Shown: positions 37,301 through 51,260, numbered from the stretch's first letter. The stretch is 64,000 nt of DNA from Burhinus oedicnemus (GCA_008921705.1 VFFE01009165.1:1183183-1247182), one strand, 5' to 3'. The notes: generated from the sequence alone by a model not told the origin. A program made the numbers and translations.

Positions 37301-40300
37301 TGAAAGGACAAACCAGTGACAGACAAAGTAAGAAATTCCCACTTCTGTCTTCAAAGCATAGTTTGAACAATGTCTAATAAATCAGGAAAGGGTCATTCAC
37401 AGAACTATGAGATGAGAAGCTGATCGTTAAATGAGTGCCATGTATTTGTGTACTTGTAAGCCAGGAAGCTTTGGAAAAATAACATATGAGCAAATAATTA
37501 AAGACTAAATTATGTTAGCATAGAATATTTGTTTCCTGTTCGTAATGGAAACATTTTCTATATCATTTCAATGAAGGCTGGCAATATCTGAAAATGGGCA
37601 AGCAAAACTGGCAGGCAATAAATAGCCTCAGCCACCAGAGAGAAACAAAGGGAAATCATTAACACTTGCTGCCATTTCAGAATTTTTTTTAATGCATTCA
37701 TTCTCACTTGGCACTATGGACCATGAGCTGTCTTTCCCATTGCAAAGAAAAGGTGAGTCATACTGAGAGTGAAAAAGTCACTCAGAATCAAAGATAAATG
37801 ACAGCTTTCTATCCTTACACCTTGATTGCAAAAATAAAGCCCTTGATTAATTAAATATACATAAAAGCTTTCACAGAGTCTTCCTTGCACAATATCCATT
37901 TCTTTAAAGCACCACGTTTTTTTCTCTAGAACTGTATACAGATGAGCAAAAAATACAAGTTAGCTCAGCTTTAAAGTTCCTAGGAATACCTCAGAATATG
38001 CTCAAAATACAATCATATAGCCAGTTATTTCCCTGTCGCAAAGTTTTCAGTTATTCTCCTCTAGTCTAGAAGACACTATTCCAGAATTTCTAAATCAGGA
38101 ATTTTCAGTAGTGGATCAGTATTTTCCATTTGGAAAATTAAAAGGGCATCTGGTCCAAAGAGCGTTTGTTGATTCTCACCCGTTATCCTAATATCTCTGT
38201 TCAAAATCCCTTCTCTTGCGCCATGTTACAGTACAGAAGTCCTTGTCTTTCCTTCAGGAATGTCATGTCTCAGCTTTTGGAAGATTCTCAAAGTGATTAT
38301 GCATGCATAATTAATTGAGAAGAGCAAGATCATCACTCCTACAGAGATCATCAGTCCTATAGTATTACCAGCTCCTCACTGGGATGAACAAGACCTCTTT
38401 TTGAATTGAACAAGGCAACCTTGTGAATGAACTCAGCATCCTTCTGCAGTCTACCTTCTTCAAAACACCAAACCATCCACTTCTCCTAGATTTTTTAATT
38501 GTATGTGACATTTTTGCAGTGCATTAGATATCATGAAAAGACAATTACAATGGACTTTTTAATTATTCAGGACACAAGCACTCTTGAATGTAGGTATAGA
38601 GAAAGAGGTATTCCAGCTGAGAACTCTTCTGTGAAATTACAGTATTATAAAACTGGAGAAAAAAATGGCAAGCCCAGTTGTTTTCATATTTACACAATGG
38701 GTATTGATGGCTTTTCCTCTTTATTAAATCTGATGGAAATGTCTCACCTCCCTTTTTTGATTTTAAAGGACAATGGACAAATGATAGAAAATAGATGACT
38801 GTCCCACCACCAGATACATGCAATCCTTTTTTGATTTCACATGGCTATTCCTATCCTGTAGTATAAAACAGGGTGCAGGTAAAGAGAAGAAAGTTTGTTC
38901 ATATTTGAATAATAGGACTTTAAACTTCAAAGCAAAATTGAGAGATTGACCTTTCATTGCTAAATGTTAAAGTTATTTACTTAAATCAAAGCTGATACCT
39001 AAATGTCATCTTCATAATACGACAGTAATAAACAAACAAATACAACAAATTAAACTAGCGTTGTCTTATTATCAGTCAGTAACAATATTCATTTTACTCA
39101 AGGTAGTGTAGCACTACTCTAAAAATGTATTTAATGTAAAAGGGGATAAGACTTGTTTCAGTCAATGGGTGCTCAATCTTTTCTTGGAAAGACAGCTTGG
39201 GGAGCATACTGTTTTCATTTTATGCGTAATAAACAGCTACCAGAGCATGCAGAAAGTCAGGGACTTGCATCAGACTCTCATCTCAGCCTTAAGCCTACAG
39301 ATGCAGGAGAAATATTTTATAACTGCAAGAGGAATCCTCCCCGAAGCCGAACACTAGTTTTCAGAAAGCCAGATCTTCAGGGCCACAGAAAATAAGACAG
39401 ATTTGACCCTTTACCCAACAGGGCTCATTGTGAGGAGTATACTCTGTTTCACAGACTGCATATTTTTCAGCAAGGAGTCATTTCATAAAATACTTAATGA
39501 CATGACAGTTTGGGTGATAGGAAGAGCTTTACGACCCACGCACCCTGTCCTAATGCTGATATTGGGAACTTCGTAGCACATAAAACTGCATTATCGTGTC
39601 AGGAGCCTTTTAAAATTCTGCAGTAATCATTTCCTTACTCATGTACATAACCCAGTGTTTTTATTATTAATGGTCACGTTAAAATGCTAATAACTAAAAC
39701 TTCGTAATGAAATATGCATGTTGGTACATGAAGATATCATTAAAACCAATCCACTTATAATATGTCATATAATTTGTGGCTTCGTATTTTGTACTGGCTC
39801 TTGGCAGAGTAATTAAAGAACAATCAAGCCTTTCTCACTAATTAACACTGTCAGTATGTCTGTATGATATGTAAAATGTGATAATGAGTTGAGAACTTTC
39901 AGCATTTGGGATGACTTGTGTTTTTTCTCTCTCCTGGAAGGAATTTAATAAAGAAACATCTGGAAGTGGGGGCATCACTATATTTAGTGGAAATCAAAGA
40001 AGGATTATGAATGGAACAAGAGGTTAGAAATCAGGAGGCATTAATTTATCTCCTCATTATGCTCCATTAAATGAATCCATGCTATCAAAAAAACATGATG
40101 ATTTTGAGCATCAGTGTAAAATTTTTCATTCCAGTTTAAACTGATGAACTCTGAACATCTGTATTTACTTCTCAGCTCCAATATGTTTATGGCAATAGTC
40201 TGGCTTTTCATGTCTTTTTAACTCAATTTGGACTGAAACCCCAGAGAGTAGTTAATATGGGTTAAGTATCTTTAATCAAGACATTTGAGAACTTTCCAGT

Positions 40301-41173
40301 AAGAGATTTTATTTCCATATAATTAAGATGTATCAGCAATGACCTTTTGATGGGAACATGAAGTTTTGGCAAACTTTTGCTAAGTCACAAGCAGCCTTCC
40401 ATCAGAGACTACGTAAAGTTTTTATCATCCTGCCATGCACTATCCAGGTTCCCAGACTGGGTCTGTTATTTTAAAATAACTTCAGGAGGCAGACTAATCC
40501 ATTCTTGGGAATTTACAGGCTTTCAAATGTCTTCCTTCCAAAGAGGGGCAGATCAAGAGAAGCAAATAGCATTTGGGATCCCAAGACTAGCAGCACCTTA
40601 AAGACTTTCTGTGCAGTCTGCCCTTGTGTTCCTGGCTGTCTGGTACAGCATCAGAAATCTACATCCTGAGTGTTTCAGCTCCAAGCAGAACTTGGCTTCC
40701 AGCTTTACAGAAGGTGACCAACAAAAGTATCCGAGACTTTCCAAACCCTCAAGATCAGAGCCACAGGCCAGGAACTCCCTGAACAAAAGAAGTAAGCAAG
40801 CTATTCAGGAAGAGAACAGAGAGAATTTGGGATACCCAACAGCTAAACTGAAGCAGATTATAATTATAAATGTGATATCATACCAATATCTTCATTTACT
40901 TCACAGGCAAGTAATTTAAGTACTTTATATTTTCATCCAGATCTCTCCTGTAAGTAGCCCATATTGAAGAGTCCCTATTCCAAAGTCTACATGTCTTGTT
41001 CCAGATCTTATGCTCTGGGCATGTGAACCGTAACTAGACTGCTCAAAGTATGTATCTATGCAAAAGGGATGTTTAGGAGGAACAGGGCTGGCTCCAAGGA
41101 AATGAGTAACTGAGGGCACCTTCTACATTGTGGCAACGTAGAAGTTTGTACTAAACTATGTCATATAGATCAA

Positions 41174-41190
41174 AAATAATAATAATAATA
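41174..41190. repeat. Short (AAT)n microsatellite
   Basis: Five AAT units followed by a short A-run. Confidence 0.85.
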
Positions 41191-42661
41191 AAAATGGTCA
41201 AGAAACAAGCCCAGAAAGATAAGCTTGAAAACACACAGACCGGGCATGAAGGGATAGTAGTCTTTTAAATGTCCACCTGTTGGCAAAATGTCTTCCCTTC
41301 AGGAATGGATGAATCTGAAAAATATCTCTAGAAGCCTCTTATGTTCTGACATCTTTTATTTCAGTTTCCAGGGCAAAGAGCAGTATAAACACTGTTCTTT
41401 CCTGACAACGCCAGAGGATGAACGCTGCCTTGTGGGAAAGGAGAAATCAAAACCCCATGATCCCTGTTCCCTACAGTGTCTGAAAACTAAAACAACACTG
41501 AATATATGCATCTCATCTAGAGGAACAAACAGTATCTCCACTTCACTGTCATCAGACACTTTGGGGAGCTATTGCATTTCAGAGCTTTTTTTTTTTTTTA
41601 AACTTGTGTGGGAGTGGTGAACCTCAACATATAAATTGCAACACTTTGGGTTGGAGTATACTACATAGATAACACAGGTCCAGAATTTTAATGGAAGTGC
41701 ACTGTGGCAGCATAAATAATGCAACGAGTCTCAAAACAATTAGCAATTTGCCATTATGAAGGCAGTTTTATTCTCTAAATTCTCTCCGTTTATTATATTT
41801 AGCTATAAGAAAAGGTTTCATGTTCTTCTTCACACATGCTTTCCTGTGGTTTGCATTATTATTTTCTAAATGTATAATGCTTTATTTACTATATTTTATA
41901 GCCCAGAAGCCTTTTTGCAGTTTCTTCTTCCAATGTACTTTGCAGACAAGCCACTAGGATACATCTATGGGGTTTTTTTCCTGCCAATTAACACTGATTG
42001 TATATCTTTGAAGATAAACAACTTTTTTTTTCATGTCTAAATCATGTTTTTTACTATCAACACAAACAACTGTAAAACCAGATAATCAAACATTCCTCCA
42101 CTAGGGTTACAATTTTGTTTTGCTCAGGAGGGTATGCTCTGACTTTTTCTTATGTTTGGATTGCACATGCAACTTAATTTGGGTAACTGAATGAGTTATA
42201 ACAATAATTATACCTTTCTAATGACTACTAGGCTTTGAAATCATGTTACAGAAGCACAGATATGTAAAATGTAGTGTATTCCCTGACACGACATTATAGA
42301 ATTTGTAGTATCCAAATTGAGCCCATGGAATATTTTAGGGGTTTAGTGCATGGAATTTTTGTTTGCCCCTTTTCCAAAGGAAAACATCTAGTATTCTTCT
42401 CTTGAGAAGATGAATGGCTAATCAACAAGCTAAATGACAAATGGATGTTACAGCAGCATCAGAACAAGTCCTGCTAAAATTACTGTTTGATAGTAGTAGA
42501 TAAATTATCTCTGAAAGAGGCAGGTAAGTCTCAGTATAGGACCTACCGCAAATTCACTAAACTCAGAAGTGTTTCTTAGGGAGTAGTGTTGAGAAGAACT
42601 GCACTGCACTTCCAGATTCAGAAAGCTTCAGTTGTAAGCTTAAAACACCAAATATTTACAA

Positions 42662-42676
42662 GGGGGGTGGGGGGGG
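42662..42676 (+). repeat. G-rich tract, potential G-quadruplex
   Basis: Six G, one T and eight G in a row. It can be split into four runs of at least three G, so quadruplex folding is possible on the + strand. Long G-runs are also frequent sites of sequencing error. Confidence 0.7.
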
Positions 42677-45600
42677 AAAGACCACATGGCAAGTGAAGTT
42701 GGTGTAACTTGGAAACTCTTGAGGATCTTCAGTCCAGCATGTCTTGGCTGCTGGGTACTTTCATACATACGTCATAACAAATCGTTCTTGTCATTCTGTG
42801 GTCCCTTATTTCACAATGTCAAGTATCTGAAACTGTCACAAAAAGCAATATAGATTTTTCTATCCCCTGTGCTAGAATACCCAGACTGTTAAAAGCAAAA
42901 GAAACCCTGACAATTGGCCATCTTAAAATACTGAATAATAGGTAAATGTGAGTCATACTTTTCCTTAGAGAGCTAGAGGACTGTGAGAGGGATTCATGGT
43001 TTACTGCACTGCTACTATGCACATTTGCTGAGGGCCTTGTGAAAGTGCTAGAAAATGCAACTGAAGAAGGGTAGTTTTTGTAGGATTAGTTCTTACACCC
43101 AGAATTTAGGCAGATAGGACCAAATTTGCACGCCTGTCAAGACTTTGTGTCAAAATAAATACCTAGTACAGAAATGTTTGAAATTCCTGAATTTTTGTCA
43201 ATATATAAAAAACTAAGATCGCAAGAAAGCAATAGGATGCAGTGTGGAAAGCTACTGACATATTTTTGGAGAAGGATAGTATCTAGTGAATGAGGCAAGC
43301 ATCCAAAGAAGTTGAGGCTGGATAATGTGTAGGGAATGAGAAATGAAGCTTCAGGGAGAACAGATTACATATAAAGAACTGAGCAGATGCCTTAACAAAT
43401 GCATGTTATCTAACCTTCAGACTAAGCAAGGCAAGGGTCTTTTTACAAACAAAAGCAAGCAGCTAAGCCTTTACAGGTAAACATCAGCGTCAATTCAATT
43501 TAGATCACTGACAACACATCTAACCTATAGCATTGCTTCACCATGACACACAGGGAGGAAAACCAGCTTGCAGAGGCAACATTCACTTTGGGAATTCTTT
43601 TCATACTGCTAATGTGCTTTAAAAATTGATTTGGACTTAAATTTTTAGTGTCCCATGTCCCATTTGTATACAAATCTTATGAGACCCTATTTGACTCTGT
43701 ACTCATTTTCCTTACAATTCTGCATTCATTTCCATTCAGGTTTCTGAAGAACTTTTATCTTCTAGATGGGCAGCATCCCCATTGTCCCAAGGTGCAATTG
43801 CTGTAATAACCACCAAAAAAGCAGCAACTCTTACCTGCCAGTCAAGAACCTTGCATCAGGATCAGCAGTTATTAATTTGCAAGATCTAAATTTGATTTCC
43901 AAGACCACCTAGAAGCCTTTACTATTTGCCCACAAAACATATTAAAGCCTTGAAAAAGTTTGTTCTTTATCTATCAAAAACTGCAACTTGACAAATTTGA
44001 AATCTGAACATACTACTTCTTTCTGTAGCTGGCTAACAAGATAAACTGAAATTTTCCTTTTCACCATAATTAGTACAAACAAATGCAAGTACTGAAAAGG
44101 AGAACTTAAAACAGAAAAATAACAAATCTCTGTAAAATCTGCCATTCTAAAAAGCTATGGCACTGATTTTATTCTGTCTATGTTCCACAAGAAGAGTAAA
44201 TGCCTGAATTCCTTGCTTTAAATGAACATAGGAAATCATCTAAACACTCTAGGGTTTGCTTTTTCATTATTAAAAAGTCAGATACATAGGCAATTTAATT
44301 ATGTCAGTAAAAGCAGTGTGTATTTTCATGCATAAAGAGAATAATTTAGACAATATATTTTTGTCAAATCACTTTCTCATTGTTTCAGAAATGTTTCTGA
44401 ATGCCAAATGTAAGCCCGTATTATTCTACTCGAGTTGCTTTAAGCTGATTAGGTGGTCAAATATTACCTACTTAAATGAGATAATGACTATGAGATTAAT
44501 CCAAGGCAAGGCAATATACCATAGATCAGAAAGCAAAGGGCTGTGAGATGATTGCATGTTACCAGGGCAATAAAATCAAGAGGAAAAAAGTATGTACCGC
44601 TAGAGGTTTGCCAATGGGAGTGAAAGTTAAATTAGAGATAAATTAATGAAATATTTATTACTGACTGCAAGATATGGCTTTTGCATTTTCCCAAATGAGG
44701 CTCCTTTGAAAGTTGTATTGATTAAACCATGTGCATTATCGTACTCATGTTCATTGCAAACTCAAATGGTTTATCAAAGTTTTTATACAATTATAAAGCC
44801 CCTACATATTTTTATAGTTATGATAGGCTCTTGAACATGTTTTATTTATAAATGTGAAGCTTTAATGCCTTACACGCAAAAAATGTCACCAAGGAAAGGA
44901 AAATATACCAATGCATAATGACAACATTCACAACAGAGTTGTTTTGTACCGATAAAATGTTTGGTAAGTAGGCTTTTATTTGTATTTTGTGTATAATAAG
45001 AATTATATTGACTCAGTTGCTGGCATAACTGCATCTTATTTTAGCAAAGCTCATGTTCACTTTCCTAGGATCCCCACAGACTCTTTTCCACTATAGATAG
45101 AGCCAGCTTCTGACACTCTTTCTTCTTACTTACTTATGTGAACAGGGGTGGATTTGCTGAGGACATGGGAAGGCCACAGTTGTATTAAGACCCTCATTGC
45201 TGCAGTATCTGAGCATCACACCAGGTGAACGTATCTATGCTCACAGGACCTTCATGCTGCTCTTCAGCATTTAAATGTGGCCTGAGACAGAGTAAGCCAA
45301 ATAAATGCCTCTTTCAGATTTGCATTGTTGCTATGCTTTTATGCTTTTAGGAATAATACCAATAAGGAATTTAGTGGAATCTATAAATTTTTTTGGCATG
45401 TGATGCAAAAAAACTCCTCTGTGTTTAAAATGGAAGACCTCAAAAAGTAGTATAAGCTGAGCTGCGTTCAGAATAGGTTCTCAGTAAACTAAAAAATAGA
45501 AAGTTTTGTCAACAAGAATTTGTCTAAAACTTTGCCTCACTTTAAGCCATAGATGCCTGACTTTGGTCAACAAACAGGTAAGAATAAATTTTTTTTCCCC

Positions 45601-47249
45601 AATCCAGAGCATGGTAATGCTTATATGCTAGGCAGCACACTGGTGACTAAGAGACGTTCCTTTATGACCAGTGCATGACTCTGCAAACTAGCTGTCACAT
45701 GCTTTGAGGGAGACGGGAGCCTTGGTATTGCTCATTTATTTATATCAACATAAATCAGAATCCAAACCCTCCTTCTTTAGGCAGACAGGCTATAGACGTA
45801 CATTTACTTTTGCTTCCTCTTTCTGGTAAGTTTTTCTGCACTCTGATTAGGCAGCCCAATGTGCGGGAGTTTCTGGAATTCAGTTTTGGACTCAGGTATC
45901 TGAAGTCTAAAGAAGTCCTATTTAAAGCCTCTTCAGTTCTTCTTTTCACATCTGGGTGCCTAAATATCTTACCTTTTTAGTCCTCAGTGACTTAGCAAAG
46001 AACGCAGTGAAAATTTGGAGTGAACTCGGAGATATAGGTAGTGCTTCCTCCATCTTAGCCTTGTCTTTAACAGATCATCATTTTCTTGTTTTTACATAGA
46101 ACTCTGACAATTTCACTGCCTTGAGAAGGGGATTTTTTTTTTTTTTGTGATGAACTATCATACTGCACAATTAAGGTTAGTATAATCAAGGACTTGCTGA
46201 CAAAATGAAGGACAGTTTGTGGCCTGGTTTTATAAACAGCCACAAAGGGAGGTCCCAGGTTAGAACACTGTTGTTGATCTAAAATAGAAGTATTCCATTA
46301 ACAAAGCAATGAATAAAATGAACTTATGTTTAAACAACTGATATTCCTGAATAAATCAGCAATAACTGAAAATAAGGTTGGCCTGAGAATCTTTCAGAGT
46401 AAATCCCTCAAGAAATATCACCTAGAACAGTTATTTCTACTCATGAATAGCAGTAAAAAATTAGGACATCTCACGGGGCAGTGAAGATGCAGTGTTTTAA
46501 TCACTTTCACCTGTGACACAGCACTATGAATTCCCTAGTGTTGCCTGCATTTAAAGTGATATGTAATCTGTTGATGGGTATGAATCTGTGCTTTCACTGT
46601 ATTAGCACTCTTTGTATGGTCATGTTAATTATCCTAAAATCTGACCATATTGGGCACTGAACAAACATGGAATCTGTGTGTAAGACAGTACATAAAGACT
46701 GGAGTGGAAACAACAGGCTTGTACTGGGCTCAGCCTAACATGTAGTGGAGAGATTGAGAAAGGTGGGGGACACATGCAGATGTTTATGTGAAATCTTCAG
46801 GGCTCATCCAAAGTGGGAAAGCAGTGCAGAAAAACTGCAACAGTGCTTGTTTGAAAACTTGACAAGCGGATGATTGACAAACGATAAAAAGACTACTTGT
46901 CCTACATAGAACAAAAGAAAACGAGTAGAACTAGGACACTAAGAGCTGCAGAACTTAAAGTAATCAACTTGTGTTTGAGGTGACAAAGAACCAGACAAGG
47001 GAGACGTTGGGAGAGAGGTCAGAGGTTTGGAGGAGAGCAAACACAATCTAGCTGAAGGTTGGAGTACAGGCCTGTAGCAGAATTCTTCATGAGTATTGCT
47101 GGGGCAAAACCACAGTTGCCAAGATGGAAGAAAAGCTATGAGTGATGAGGTCCAGAAGACTTTAAACTTTGTAGATATCTTGGAGAGGAGACAACCTACG
47201 ATACAACTCCATGGTACTTTGCAAGCAGACAAGAATGATTCATGCTGAT

Positions 47250-47803
47250 CATTAATGAGGCACAGGTTAGAGAATACTTTAGCAAACTGGACATCAAAAT
47301 CCATGGGCCCTGATGGGATGCCCCCATGAGTGCTGAGGGAGTTGATCATTGCAAAGCCACTCTTGATTATCTTTGAATGATCAAGGCAATTGGGAGACAC
47401 GCTTGAGGACTGGAGGACTTCTATCTTCAAAAAGGGCAAGAAGGAGGACCCAGAGAACTACTGGCTGGTCAGCCTCACCTTGATCCCTGGGAAGGTGATG
47501 GAGCAACTAATCCTGGAAACCATTTCTAGTCACATGAAGAGCAATGAAGTCATCAGGAGCAGTCAGCATGGATTCACCAAGGAGAAGTCATGCTTGACCA
47601 ACCTGATAAAATTCTATGATGAAATGACTGGCTTGGTAGATGAGGGGAGAGCAGTGGATATTGTCTTCCTAGACTTCAGTAAGGTATTTTTGATGGTGTG
47701 TCCCATAACATCCTCATACAATAGACCTGCTTGAGCAGCGGAAGTGGACCAGATGACCTCCAGAGGTCCCTTCCAACCTCAAATGTTCTTTAAGTCTGTG
47801 AAG
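47250..47803 (+). mobile_element. CR1 LINE fragment, RT joined to 3' UTR by internal deletion
   Basis: The + strand starts near a 'aggcacaggttagagaatac' block (47259-47278), which in CR1 lies upstream of the 'KSMGPDGM' region. It then runs through the N-terminal half of the RT domain. At about 47719-47727 the coding sequence, at the VPHNIL-like block ('gtcccataacatcctcatac'), jumps to the 3' UTR ('agatgacctccagaggtccc', 47751-47770, then 'ttccaacctc'). The tail repeat at the end is degenerate ('ttctttaagtctgtga'). The catalytic FADD box, thumb and C-terminal part are absent, so about 1 kb of CR1 sequence has been lost at the junction. This is not the usual 5' truncation and needs a deletion or template jump. 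Unlike the copy at 25.6 kb, it is on the + strand. Confidence 0.9.
47300..47720 (+). pseudogene. CR1 ORF2 reverse transcriptase fragment (N-terminal RT blocks)
   Basis: One frame (47390-47734) reads 'SIFKKGKKEDPENYW' (the PIFKKG block), then 'PGKVMEQLILETISSHM', 'QHGFTKEKSCLTNLIKFYDEM' and 'DIVFLDFSKVF'. These are RT blocks in the expected order up to the first catalytic aspartate region, where CR1 usually has DLSKAFD. Here the sequence continues KVFLMV, so the catalytic aspartate of that block is not preserved. Sequence before 47390 is in another frame or interrupted by stops. The last dozen codons come from the 3' UTR after the deletion junction and are not RT. It is a dead relic with no expected product. 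Confidence 0.85.
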
Positions 47804-50479
47804 TCAAAAGACTGATGAAGGACAGGGTATACCATCTAAGGCATAGCACTACTCATCTTCTGAGACATGGCCACCCTTGACTCAGATAAAACTGAAATCA
47901 CAGCTGTCTGCAAAATACTGCATAGGTTACACAAAAAATTTTTGTGAGATTAAATATAACCTCAGTCTCAAAAATCTACCGTACATACCTCTACACTTAA
48001 AAAATGTCATTTGACAGCATAATAAAGTATAATAAACATATTTTTTTGTAAACCAAAGGCACATTTTTCTGAATTTGTTTTTCTTCTTTTTCTAGCATAT
48101 TTAGAAGTGTGTTCCTTTAAAAGATTACCAACATCAAACTGAATTCATTGCATTCTGAGAGGTGTATAAGACAATAAAATCATTAAATGCAACCTCAGTA
48201 CTCATTACCTCCTGAATGCATTCTGCTACATGCTATGTTTCATTGGGTTTGAAAGGCTTTACTCTAGAACACTGGATGCCATTTGTAAAGGTGAAATTTT
48301 AATTTTATCCATTTGTAAATTTGTTTATCCAGCCTACACTCACAGTTGTGCTAATTAATACACCAGGGCAAAAAAATGTTTTTTGTGTCCCACAAAAATG
48401 TCTGAGCTAATGAAAGTTTCTCAACAGTTACAAGAACACAGACATTTATTAATTTGCTTCTACAATATTTAAAATCCTTTAAAAAAAATTCAGCTCTAAA
48501 AAAGTATAGTTTCTAATTACTTTTGCTGAAGTTGTATAGTATTTCTAAATAGCCCAAAAGTTCCAACAAACTATAACAATTACATATATACTTGCATCTT
48601 AATGTTTTTTCCCACATTTCTGCTACTTTCTTGGCATTTCAGGGCATTAATCAACAAATTTTCTCACTGAAAACATCTATCATGCTTTGTTGTTTGTTCC
48701 TCTCATGTTGTTGTCCTAGTCTTTGCATAATCTTGAATGACTTCTGATGAGCTCCAATATAGGATCAAAATCTGCATTCATTTACAGAACATAATTTCAT
48801 TATATTTCTACTGCACAGTGAATGACTGCAGAGCAATGAGACTAAGTTAGAGATGAAACTCTGCTTGGGTTTGTAAAACAGTCATTGGCTTTTGGTTCTT
48901 TGTTCAGAGAGGAATATAAATCCAACATTCTTTACAAAGATGAGAAGAGAAGACTATTTAAATGTGTGAAGTATCACAGTAAGTGGGAAGCAAAGGAATT
49001 TAAAAATACAAGGAGGTAGATTGGGCTGTGATCAGAGATCCCATTTGTTCATCCACATCAAACCACATCTGGAGTTAAGTCAAAGTTTAAAATACCAGAC
49101 ATACAAGAACAAATACAAGGTATTTAGGAGTAGATTCAAATTTTAAATGTGGACATGAGTAAGAGGTCACATTTAACATGGAAAATCTATGAGTAACCCC
49201 AGGAGACGTCACGTCTCAGATGTAATAACTCTGAATTGTAATTTTTCCTCTGAATCTTGTAATCTCCTTATATATGCCTCTGCACATTCTACTGCTAGGA
49301 ATACAACGGTGGAACCAGTGCTCTGGCTCTTTCTCAGCCTCTTGCTCTTGCTTATTCCCACTAGCTGAGTGTGAATAGGTAGACACTTCTGTTTTGCCAC
49401 ATTGCCTACTAATTTTCCTGTAAATGTCGGGAAGCTGAATCATTACATCAGGATGAGAAGTTTGCTGCTAACTTCATCCTCATCCAGGAGACTACTGCGA
49501 GCTGGTTCTTCTTTAATCCCACGGTACCTTCAGGCTGGAAGGATGACATATCATCACACCTCTCTTTTAAGTGGTGACAGTGAAATCCCATAGCAAGACA
49601 ATACTCCATCACTCAGATTTTCAGAACAGTATCAGCGGAACTGCTGCCTTCCCCCAGCCAAGCGTTCCAGGGGAACCCCTCTAAAACAGCTAGGCTGGTC
49701 ATCTCAGCACTGATTTAGTTCTTGGGTTTAGCATCTTCCAAGCAAGGTGTATAATATCAAGAGTAGCAGCTAAGACAGAGACATTATTACCATCCATTCC
49801 CAAACTGAATAGTTGAGAGTTTCTGATGATCTGACCATCAGCATTTGGAAAAAGCACCAAGGAGGTGGCCCCATGTAATGCCCAGGACGTAGCTAAGTAG
49901 CCTACATAAGGCAAAGTCCTCAAACATTTCAGGGCCACCGCTCAACACCATTTCAGTCAGCCCAGGCCTTTAGTCTTACTGTCCTCACCTTCAGTCAGTG
50001 CCTGTGTCAACAGTACTCACTGCTGTTAGGTGACCAGCACCAAGACATTGTTGTTGGCCACAGTCATATATTAATATTCCTGCTGTAATTCTCGGACAAT
50101 GGCATGGCTGTGCATGAGAAAGCTGAGCAGACCTTCCATTACCTTCAGCACAAAAGCGACAAGTTATCACACTTCAATGTAGCAATGTAAAGGGATAACA
50201 TTTTCTAGTCAGGGCCGTCCTGTCCCAAACCAGAAATTTGCCCACAGACACTGCTATTGCCTGTTGTTATTGACACATACTGGTCTTACTCAGTTTATGA
50301 GGCCTTCTTTGCAATTAACAGCTTTGAGAGAGGCTGTCTTTTTTTCCCTCTGTGAGTGTGCCTGTGACCTCCTTAGGAACCTAATATACTCACAGACTGG
50401 ATTTTTCCAAACAGCTTTCTTCCCTTCCTAGTCTTCTGCCAGTACTGTATTCTCCAGATGGGTCCCTTTACAGCTTTAC
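47804..50479. other. Unannotated stretch
   Basis: AT-rich unique sequence up to about 49400, then slightly GC-richer sequence at 49440-50200 with frames on both strands. None of them matches a family I know. No repeat was identified. Confidence 0.5.
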
Positions 50480-51260
50480 ATTCCTAATTGCTGATGGAGT
50501 TAATTTTTTCCCTGCTATACAGGGCTTATAGACCCATCACTCCACAAAATGGTAATTTTACTGTAGACTGTATTAATCTACTTTGCCTATGAAGATATCA
50601 AAATCTAAAACATCTATTATTTTTCTCTCTTTTGCTAGACCAATTATTATGTCGAAGAAGAAAATTAGATGGATTTTTCAAGAACAAATCAATTCTGGCT
50701 TTTACTTATTTTCTAGGTATTTGTAGGTTGCTTAATAATTTGTTCTAGTATCTTTTAAGTTAACAAAACAATGGAGATTGGTTCATAATTTCCAGAGACT
50801 TCTAACATTGCCTCCATGTGATCCCCAAAGTCAGAGAGAAGCTCTACACTACAGCTGCTTTAGTTTTCTAGGATCTTATGTATTCTCCACTGGCTCCCCA
50901 AAATAACCACTAGCGGTTTTGGCAAGTTCCTTAAGTACTCCAGAGTGAATTTCCTCTGGCTTTGCTAACTTGAAGTCATATTATCTAAATATTCTTTCCC
51001 TATTGGAGCCTATGTTTCCTCCTTATTGAAATGATCATGCAGGTCACAATTAGCCTATTTTTAATGTATACAGACATGCAAAAAAAATCATTAAATCCTA
51101 CAGCCCTTCTTCTGCATTTCACTTTTCATTCTCATTCCATATTAACTAACTACACTTGTATAGAATTCTTTGCTGCCTTTCACATTTCTTAATAGCTGTA
51201 ATCTATACATTCTCTAATTCCATAGGCTACAGCTTTATCTTCACCCCTTAGTTATACATT
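50480..51260 (-). mobile_element. Ancient CR1-type LINE copy, RT N-terminal region
   Basis: On the + strand the sequence follows, in order, the antisense of the region around the start of the CR1 RT domain. It has 'gaagaagaaaattagatgga' (50653-50672), a GFSK-region equivalent near 50680, then 'taggttgcttaataatttgt' (50724-50743, normally 'attgtttaataatttgttcc') followed by 'tctagtatctttt'. Next come 'gattggttcataatttccag' (50775-50794), 'accactagcggttttggcaagttcc' (50907-50931), 'ttaagtactccagagtgaat' (50932-50951) and 'ctggctttgctaacttgaag'. 'gacatgcaaaaaaaatc' (51073-51089) and 'cttctgcatttc' are the next upstream blocks. Order, spacing and orientation agree with one minus-strand element. 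No frame survives. The 50620-51030 part is strongest and both edges are uncertain. Confidence 0.75.

Larger units (their letters stand above)
37301..47249. other. Long unannotated AT-rich stretch, no gene recognised
   Basis: Nearly 10 kb without a recognisable gene or interspersed repeat. It holds an AAT microsatellite (41174-41190), T-runs near 41587 and 46134, and a G-rich tract (42662-42676). Blocks near 39640-39900 and 44690-44830 look like possible conserved noncoding elements, judged only by composition and motif density. All open frames are short and unrecognised. Confidence 0.55.

Noticed and set aside
46939..47439. 166-codon minus-strand frame
   Set aside because: It is partly the antisense of the CR1 reverse transcriptase at 47250-47803, so it is a shadow frame.
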